This document shows positions 57,953 to 64,000 of a DNA stretch of 64,000 nucleotides, in pieces (the stretch's first letter is position 1; the number at the start of each line of letters is the position of its first letter). The translations under genes were made by a program, and so were the position numbers. Source of the DNA: Pomphorhynchus laevis (lineage: Eukaryota; Acanthocephala; Palaeacanthocephala; Echinorhynchida; Pomphorhynchidae); the NCBI GenBank assembly GCA_012934845.2, contig WNNJ02003003.1:1-64000 (forward strand), read 5' to 3'. The notes under the pieces are model-generated. The model was not told the origin of the DNA and made no database searches. It saw only the letters and a list, made by a program, of their open reading frames with translations.

Positions 57953-58629
57953 TCTAGTCAGTTATATGGGTGGCCAATGATTGAACGAATGTAGTTTTAA
58001 ATATGAAAAGAGAACACAGGACAGTCCGAATACAAAAATAGAAACTAACACGTTATGGATTAAAATCTGATATGGTATATATGGTTTATTGAGTTGGATG
58101 TCAAGAAGGAATAATAATGTAGCTACATTCTGTATTTAATACAGAATAGTGAGGGGGCGGAATTCTGTATTAATGCCGCCCCTACTATTGGGGGCGGCAC
58201 ATAAACATCAATTTGAAATCGAAACTTTTTTTACTAGAGATATCATATAATTCTAATACATATCTAATAATAAAATCAATTGTTTATGGATTAATAATAC
58301 TAAAAGTTAAATGCATTTAACTGACAGGGTGTCCGCTTTTACAATTTTAATAAATTTTATAATTCCTTTCCGATATTTAGTTTTAAGTTTCGATTATTCA
58401 AATATTTAAAATTACAATATGACATTAAATTTTTTATTTATTATATGAAACTCGTATATTTTAAGGTACGAAAAATTACATATTGATAGTTTAATTGTTT
58501 AAAAGTTGTTCGTCCCTTGCATGAAAATATAAAATAAATATAAATTATTTGAAAAAATAAATATATTTATTCTTTGAAAATAAATATTTTTAAAAAATAT
58601 TAAATATATTAAATATACCTTTTTGAAAT
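57953..58629. repeat. 677-bp repeat, copy 1
   Basis: It starts TCTAGTCAGTTATATGGGTG and ends ATACCTTTTTGAAAT. It matches 59917-60593 over its whole length without indels; by eye there are two mismatches. It is non-coding, with no long open frame on either strand. It contains a GC-rich hairpin switch at 58127-58198 in otherwise A/T-rich DNA. It could be a solitary terminal repeat or a non-autonomous element. It lies in the last intron of the unidentified gene. Confidence 0.93.
58127..58198. other. bistable hairpin block inside the 677-bp repeat
   Basis: ATTCTGTATT occurs at 58127 and 58162, with its complement AATACAGAAT between (58138). GGGGCGG occurs at 58154 and 58191, with its complement CCGCCCC between (58176-58182). 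Each middle segment can pair with either neighbour, so two alternative folds are possible. The second GC hairpin (58175-58198) is 8 bp with a 7-8-nt loop. Confidence 0.8.
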
Positions 58630-58801
58630 TGAAGGATTAATTTCATCGAATTTTCAACAACCTTTGGTTATCTTGCTTGTATAGACAAAATATTAGTATT
58701 TGCCAAATGCAAATACAAGATATTTGTAGGCATTTATTCCCTGCTCTGTCTAAGATCAAATGGTATTTTTGTGAATTGATATTTTGCTAATTATTTTCTA
58801 G

Positions 58802-58943
58802 CGTGAAAAATGCTATGCATTTAATGAGAAACGCTGTCGACTGTTTGGGAAGTATATTGCTGAATATCAGAGAAATTGGAAAAAACTTGATTGTTGCTGA
58901 ATTCACTGACATGTATAACGCGGCAATTGTCCTATGTGTATGA
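58802..58943 (+). CDS. unidentified multi-exon protein, terminal exon
   Basis: The acceptor is TAATTATTTTCTAG (58801). Entered in the phase set by exon f, it reads SVKNAMHLMRNAVDCLGSIL, then NIREIGKNLIVAEFTDMYNA and ends AIVLCV with TGA at 58941-58943. The helical, Leu/Ile-rich text looks like a real C-terminus. A different frame is also open for 32 codons, but splice phase favours this one. Confidence 0.65.
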
Positions 58944-59916
58944 CTTATATATTCTATTATTCAATTCATTTTTCAAATGGTTTTAGAAACTGCACAATTG
59001 CCAAAACGAAAATCTAGTAGTCAAAGTTAAATTTGTCTATAATAACAATGACAGCTGAACACATACAATTACTGTTGGAAATATTTTTCAATTCAAAAAT
59101 ATAATTCATTTTTTCTATTGTCTCCTATCTACTTAAATTAATTAATAATTAATTAATATGCAAATTGTATACAAATCGATTATTCGCAAACAAATTCCAT
59201 GATCATTATTCGTTGTTGGATTTTAATACATCTAATATTTTATTAGTAATATAGAATTACTAATTAAATTAATTTTATTATATTTAAATTTTATTTAATT
59301 CATATTTTGTTATATAATATTTATAATTTGTAATATACAATTTATTTAATATATCGTTTCACGTATGGTGAAAGTGTGGAATATCGACTAAGAAGGGCTC
59401 AAAGTCGTAAATATTATCATTGAAGTCTTCAGTCTTTAAATTTAACTACCATCCTTATCATGCTGGTTGCTTGATTGTGAATCTGATCTTATCGCTATTA
59501 TATATAATTATATTGAAATATAATATTATTTAATATGTTTTAACATTAATATTATTAATATATAATATATATTATATATAATTATATTTTTATATCTATT
59601 ATTTTTTTACATTTTTTCATCAAACATCTAAAGTCAAATTTATAGGGAAAATTTAAACCCTTCAAATTTGCATGGATATCTAATCTGTACGATGTTTAGC
59701 GCTATTATATGCTACTGGTTTTAACTAAATGACTTATTGTGCTGTAATGTAATATATTAAATTATATAAATTCACATTCTAAACGATTTCTTGATTGTGT
59801 ATTATTCTGAATAACGCACAAAGGATATTCTGCAGCTAAATCTGAGCAGAATCCGAAAGTGTCTAACACAGATTGTTTTATTGGTGATCTGGGCTATCCG
59901 AGTTCTGAAGTGATTG
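58944..59916. other. 3' flank of the unidentified gene, AT-rich
   Basis: Presumably 3' UTR and intergenic DNA. Nothing else was recognised. Confidence 0.45.
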
Positions 59917-60593
59917 TCTAGTCAGTTATATGGGTGGCCAATGATTGAACGAATGTAGTTTTAAATATGAAAAGAGAACACAGGACAGTCTGAATACAAA
60001 AATAGAAACTAACACGTTATGGATTAAAATCTGATATGGTATATATGGTTTATTGAGTTGGATGTCAAGAAGGAATAATAATGTAGCTACATTCTGTATT
60101 TAATACAGAATAGTGAGGGGGCAGAATTCTGTATTAATGCCGCCCCTACTATTGGGGGCGGCACATAAACATCAATTTGAAATCGAAACTTTTTTTACTA
60201 GAGATATCATATAATTCTAATACATATCTAATAATAAAATCAATTGTTTATGGATTAATAATACTAAAAGTTAAATGCATTTAACTGACAGGGTGTCCGC
60301 TTTTACAATTTTAATAAATTTTATAATTCCTTTCCGATATTTAGTTTTAAGTTTCGATTATTCAAATATTTAAAATTACAATATGACATTAAATTTTTTA
60401 TTTATTATATGAAACTCGTATATTTTAAGGTACGAAAAATTACATATTGATAGTTTAATTGTTTAAAAGTTGTTCGTCCCTTGCATGAAAATATAAAATA
60501 AATATAAATTATTTGAAAAAATAAATATATTTATTCTTTGAAAATAAATATTTTTAAAAAATATTAAATATATTAAATATACCTTTTTGAAAT
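59917..60593. repeat. 677-bp repeat, copy 2
   Basis: Exact offset of 1964 bp from copy 1. The two mismatches seen are GACAGTCTG for GACAGTCCG and GGGGGCAG for GGGGGCGG; the latter weakens one arm of the hairpin block. Intergenic, 150 bp upstream of the SAXO-like start codon. Confidence 0.93.
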
Positions 60594-60715
60594 GTGAAGG
60601 ATTAAAAATAAAATAAGTAGTTTTAATTGATTACCTTAAAAATTAAAACATTCTTAGCATGTCAAATTCTAAACGCGCCATTTCTTTGCTCTCTCTATAG
60701 GTTGAATACAGTTTA

Positions 60716-60738
60716 ATTTTTATTAGAATTACTTGCAG
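60716..60738 (+). promoter_or_regulatory. possible splice-leader or 5' UTR acceptor before SAXO-like ATG
   Basis: A T-rich tract ends in TTGCAG at 60738, four bases before the ATG. It would serve either as a 5' UTR intron acceptor or as a trans-splice acceptor. Confidence 0.4.
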
Positions 60739-60742
60739 TAAA

Positions 60743-60777
60743 ATGGAAAAATGTATTTGTAAACTATGTACATGCGG
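60743..60777 (+). CDS. SAXO-like axonemal microtubule protein, first coding exon (gene continues past the window)
   Basis: SAXO (FAM154) proteins are microtubule inner proteins that stabilise axonemal doublets in cilia and sperm tails. Exon 1 reads MEKCICKLCTC, then GG, which joins C at 61067 (acceptor TTTAG, donor GTAACG) to give CICKLCTCGKHKCPKK. That is the signature N-terminus of the family (for example CICELCSCGRHHCPH in mammalian SAXO1). Exons 2 and 3 continue with the spaced repeats. Only three exons are in the window; the rest lies to the right. Confidence 0.88.
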
Positions 60778-61066
60778 GTAACGTTTTCTTTAAACTTTGT
60801 TCTGATTTAAGTTACTTATTCAATTGCAATTAAAATACATTAGTCTATTTTTAGATTTGGAATTGCCCGTATAATAGATACCTTGTATAAAGGATGTGTA
60901 ATATTAAATTATATATAAACTTACGATTAAATCAGTTATTTTAAATTAGTCACCAAAATTTTTATTATATCAATGACTGCACATGTATATCAACTTAAAA
61001 AATAACCTGGTTTCTCAGTTAAAATTATCAATAATTAACGAAAATATGCTTCTGTTTTGCCTTTAG

Positions 61067-61237
61067 CAAACATAAATGTCCAAAGAAGCATTTTGCTACA
61101 AATAAAGAATTCAATGCAAATTCAGAGTATAAAACAAATTTTACCGCAAAGGATTGCCAAACACCACCAAAATTAATTAAACCCACATCATGCACAAAAC
61201 AATCATCGGAAAGTATTGAGTCAACTACAACATACAG
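61067..61237 (+). CDS. SAXO-like protein, second exon
   Basis: It reads GKHKCPKKHFATNKEFNANS, then FTAKDCQTPPKLIKPTSCTK and ESIESTTTYR. The TTTYR end begins a Mn/SAXO repeat (TTYxxxF/Y), whose second half is on the next exon. The donor is GTGATT at 61238, phase 2. Lys/Thr-rich, as expected of a microtubule-binding repeat protein. Confidence 0.85.
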
Positions 61238-61239
61238 GT

Positions 61240-63270
61240 GATTATAATATAGTAAATTTAATTATCATATGCTACATTGTTTTACATAAACTGTTTCGCA
61301 TTAGATTTTATACAAGTTTGAATAACGATAAATTAATTAATAAATAGTTGGTATATATTTTAAATTATTTAATATAAATTATTTATTTATTTATAATTTA
61401 ACATTAAATAATGATTATATTTATTAATCCTATATATAAATAATTATATATTTTAAATTATTATGTTGTTAATTATTTAATTAATTATTATTATTTATTT
61501 GTATATAAATTAAATATTTAATTGATTTGTATAATTTTTTATTTATAAATCAAATATAATATTATTTATATTAAACTTAGCTGTTTATTATTTATTTATC
61601 ATAAATTATTTGTTTTAAAAATTAAATATTTTTAAATATTAATCAAATATTTAATTAATTTATAATTTTATCTTTATTAATCAAATATATAATTTATTAT
61701 ATACCTTTATATTATGAGTATATTACTTTCAATTAAGATAATATTAACTATTTATAAGCGTATTTATAAGTTTAAGCATTTTAAATTTGTATAAAGAATT
61801 ATAATGCTAATTTTGGCTGATACTAAAAATAATAATATCACATTGAATTATAGAAGTAAAGAATAAGAAATCAGTTTTACTTCAATATTTTGATATCTAC
61901 TGTAAAGTGTTTTAATTCTCTAATTAAATGCGAGTAAATTAAGATTTAATTATAAATTTATATGTGAATATTGAATTTAATTTTGAAAGTATTTTAAAAA
62001 CTTTAATGAATTAAAAAAACTTTTTATCATTAAAACTTTAATGATACTGAAAAAGACGTTTAGTCAAAAAGGATACGCTTAGTCTAAAGCCTAATGAATT
62101 ATATTATTCTTTTTTAATTTTAAAATTTAAAAATTAAATGTATAATAAACAAGTAATTTATGATTAGATGCATAAATTTGATACGTAACTCAACGCTATT
62201 AAATTGTAATTTAAAATTTTCATCAGTCAGAGGAAATATTGGAAGCAGAGAAAAGTAATTTAAATTAATTTCTATTTACCAAATAGTATGTTGTGTTTCC
62301 ATATAAATTTTAAGCGCGATAATTGTCAATATACCAGACTAGTCAAATAATATTATAAAAAGTATCGAAGCGTTAAACTTGGGTATTGTTCAGCAAGTAT
62401 GACCCCTACTAATACTTGAATGTAGTGTACTGCTGTTAGCTTAAAATCTAGGATTGAAGCAACTTGTAGAATAAAAAGTCATAAAATATCAATTGTAGCG
62501 TTGACAGCACAAGTACATCGGCTCAAAGTGAGGGAACAAACTATAGAGGAATAGTCTAAGGATAGCAGGTGATTGCTTAAGGATGAGTAGAATAAAAATA
62601 GTTAAAAAAGGAAACAAACTATAAATTATCTATTATAAGAATAAAAGGTAATAGCAAATAATAAGTCTTCAAATTGAAAGTTGCACCTTTCCCTGCCAAC
62701 GCTAATTTAATTTGAATTCAAATTTTAAATGAGGGAACAAACTATAGAGGAATAGTTTAAGGATAGAAGGTGATTGCTAATTTTTATTTTCCTATTTACC
62801 AAATAGTATGTAGTGTTTGCTAAAGGTAATAATCACAATAACTTGCATGAAAATCGCATTTTAAATCGAACGCAAAATATTTAAAATGCAAGGATATCAC
62901 GGTAATAAGAATAAGGATTAGATGTCATCAGGAGGAACTGCTATGTTAACAGGTGATATAATTATAATTAAATTATATTATAAATTATATTAAATTAAAT
63001 TAAAATTTCAATTGTACTAGAGCTCTACTATTTTTGCTGCAAAAAATCGTTTTAATTATGAAACTTTTATTTCTTATTAACTTTTGCTGTTATTCTCAAA
63101 TAACATTACAGACATCGAAACTGTTATTGGCCTTTACAAAGTTTTACAACCGAATTAGCATCCTCCTCATTTCTGATGATATTTTTAAATTTGATTTAGG
63201 CTCATGTGGAATTTTTTAATGTTTACAAAAATTTACGAATAAATTCACAAATTTGCAAATTTCACTTTTA
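61240..63270. other. SAXO-like intron: AT-rich with short duplications
   Basis: Bases 61320-61720 are nearly pure A/T. GAGGGAACAAACTATAGAGG occurs at 62532 and again at 62729, and TATTTACCAAATAGTATG at about 62274 and 62793, suggesting a ~200-500 bp diverged duplication. A Penelope 3'-end fragment lies at 62906-62961. The open frame at 63034-63219 has no splice-compatible role that I can see. Confidence 0.6.
62906..62961. mobile_element. Penelope-like 3'-end fragment
   Basis: GATGTCATCAGGAGGAACTG and CTATGTTAACAGG match the first half of the structured block at 45503-45605. The similarity then stops. Confidence 0.75.
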
Positions 63271-63271
63271 G

Positions 63272-63384
63272 GAAATCTTTCAAAGAATACGACTGTAAAA
63301 GAGAGCCATCATATAAGCCGGAGGAGGTTCATATACAACCAGATTTACTAGATGATACAACAACTTATAATCAAAGCTATCAAG
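63272..63384 (+). CDS. SAXO-like protein, third exon
   Basis: The split codon AG|G gives Arg, followed by KSFKEYDCKREPSYKPEEVH and IQPDLLDDTTTYNQSYQ. The repeat layout TTTY-x5-Y with an upstream PxxxxD/L element matches SAXO Mn modules (compare MDLLTTYKKDY). The acceptor is CACTTTTAG (63271) and the donor GTTAAT at 63385, phase 1. Confidence 0.85.
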
Positions 63385-63539
63385 GTTAATATCAGATGAG
63401 ATAAGTAAATATTCTGTTTCATAATGAAAATGGATTTATACAAACTCGGAGTTTATAGCGGATTAGATACACTTAATGCCGCGTAGAACATTATTTCACT
63501 GCTTATTGAATATTAACTGCAAATTAAAAATACCGATTA

Positions 63540-64000
63540 ATAATTATAATAATAAATAATTATAAGATTTTATATAATTTATAATATAATTTATAAGATT
63601 CATAGGATTTCATAATTTATAATTTTATATAAAGATAAATAATTAAGTTATAAATAATTATAAACTTTTTTACAAATAATATTTATATCACGATAAAATT
63701 TAAAATAAAATTCAATTTTAATAAATTATTTACAAATAATATATAAATAATATATAATTAATAGTATTCATAATAAATAATGAATAGAGGTTATGAGGAG
63801 GAACTGTTATGTTATCAAGTTTCATAGCCTATTTGTCGACCCAACATAGCAGCGTGGCCAAACACGTGTTAAGGACGTATATCCTCTGAATAAATTTGAT
63901 TATATAATATCTTATTCTAATACAAAGTATATTATTTATTATCCTCCATAAATATTGTTCGCTTAAATATCAATATTAAATATCAATATTTATAACATCA
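63540..64000 (-). mobile_element. Penelope-like element, 3' end of a second copy, cut by the window edge
   Basis: Bases 63786-63890 repeat the structured block with changes (AGAGG, CTGTTATG ... CATAGCAG, CCTCT). Then CTTATTCTAATACAAAGTAT and the complement of the RT C-terminus (TTATGGA.GATAATAAATAA) follow, as at 45625-45660. The A/T-rich DNA at 63540-63780 resembles the 205-bp unit region. The body of the element lies beyond the right end. Confidence 0.8.

Noticed and set aside
58127-58198. Twister ribozyme (AGTGAGGGGGCGG resembles the 3' part of a twister)
   Set aside because: The required UAA at the cleavage loop and the L4 CCC segment are not in the right places. The match is limited to one strand segment.
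57953-60593. LTR retrotransposon with 677-bp LTRs
   Set aside because: The interior contains a host exon that fits the splice phase of the upstream gene and no retroelement genes. Ends lack the usual TG...CA.
63034-63219. Small secreted peptide gene (hydrophobic N-terminus MLQKIVLIMKLLFLINFCCY)
   Set aside because: It lies inside the SAXO-like intron, just before an acceptor. Hydrophobic frames are expected by chance from T-rich intron DNA.
1-64000. CRISPR arrays, rRNA, tRNA genes, bacterial operons
   Set aside because: None seen. The 205-bp array has no spacers, and no cloverleaf or rRNA core sequence was found.

Overview
This is a eukaryotic, metazoan nuclear window. It is strongly AT-rich, and host genes are split by long introns with GT..AG borders. 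There is no sign of operons, ribosome binding sites or bacterial-style gene packing. Most of the coding-looking DNA is retrotransposon. Four host genes can be read: a PP2A B55-type regulatory subunit, a tiny membrane protein, an unidentified multi-exon protein with a 34-nt micro-exon, and a SAXO-type axonemal microtubule protein. The mix of CR1-like LINEs, an RTE-type LINE and two kinds of Penelope-like element, with a micro-exon and a possible trans-splice acceptor, would suit a flatworm or another AT-rich invertebrate such as a cnidarian. That placement is a guess; the presence of a SAXO gene says only that the animal makes cilia or flagella.

Layout. 1-11707 (+): last three coding exons of a divergent PPP2R2/B55 gene (1672-1836, 5357-5618, 11188-11707). 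Its introns hold a LINE 3' fragment (about 6.4-6.96 kb) and an old reverse-transcriptase relic on the minus strand (9.1-10.1 kb). 12.4-14.4 kb: a dispersed repeat and a Penelope-like relic with a GIY-YIG domain. 15777-15954 (-): terminal exon encoding a 55-aa single-pass membrane protein. 17.5-29.3 kb: a cluster of CR1-like copies on both strands. 30.0-34.4 kb (+): a nearly whole CR1-like LINE with overlapping ORF1 and ORF2. 35.1-42.8 kb (+): an RTE-type LINE split by a CR1-like element. 43.4-44.3 kb: LINE C-terminal scraps.

45047-58943 (+): at least seven exons, all matching in splice phase, of an unidentified protein. Its introns contain a Penelope-like reverse transcriptase (minus), a tandem array of exact 205-bp period, a palindrome, CR1 copies, a foldback repeat and the first of two almost identical 677-bp repeats. 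The second 677-bp copy lies just beyond the last exon. 60743 onward (+): the first three coding exons of a SAXO-like gene, running off the right end, with two Penelope 3'-end fragments in and after its second intron.

The host genes show no functional operon-like link. The most striking non-genic signals are: a covarying stem-loop at the 3' end of every CR1-like copy; a sequence inside the 677-bp repeats built for two mutually exclusive sets of hairpins; and a pseudoknot-like block at the end of the Penelope-like element.
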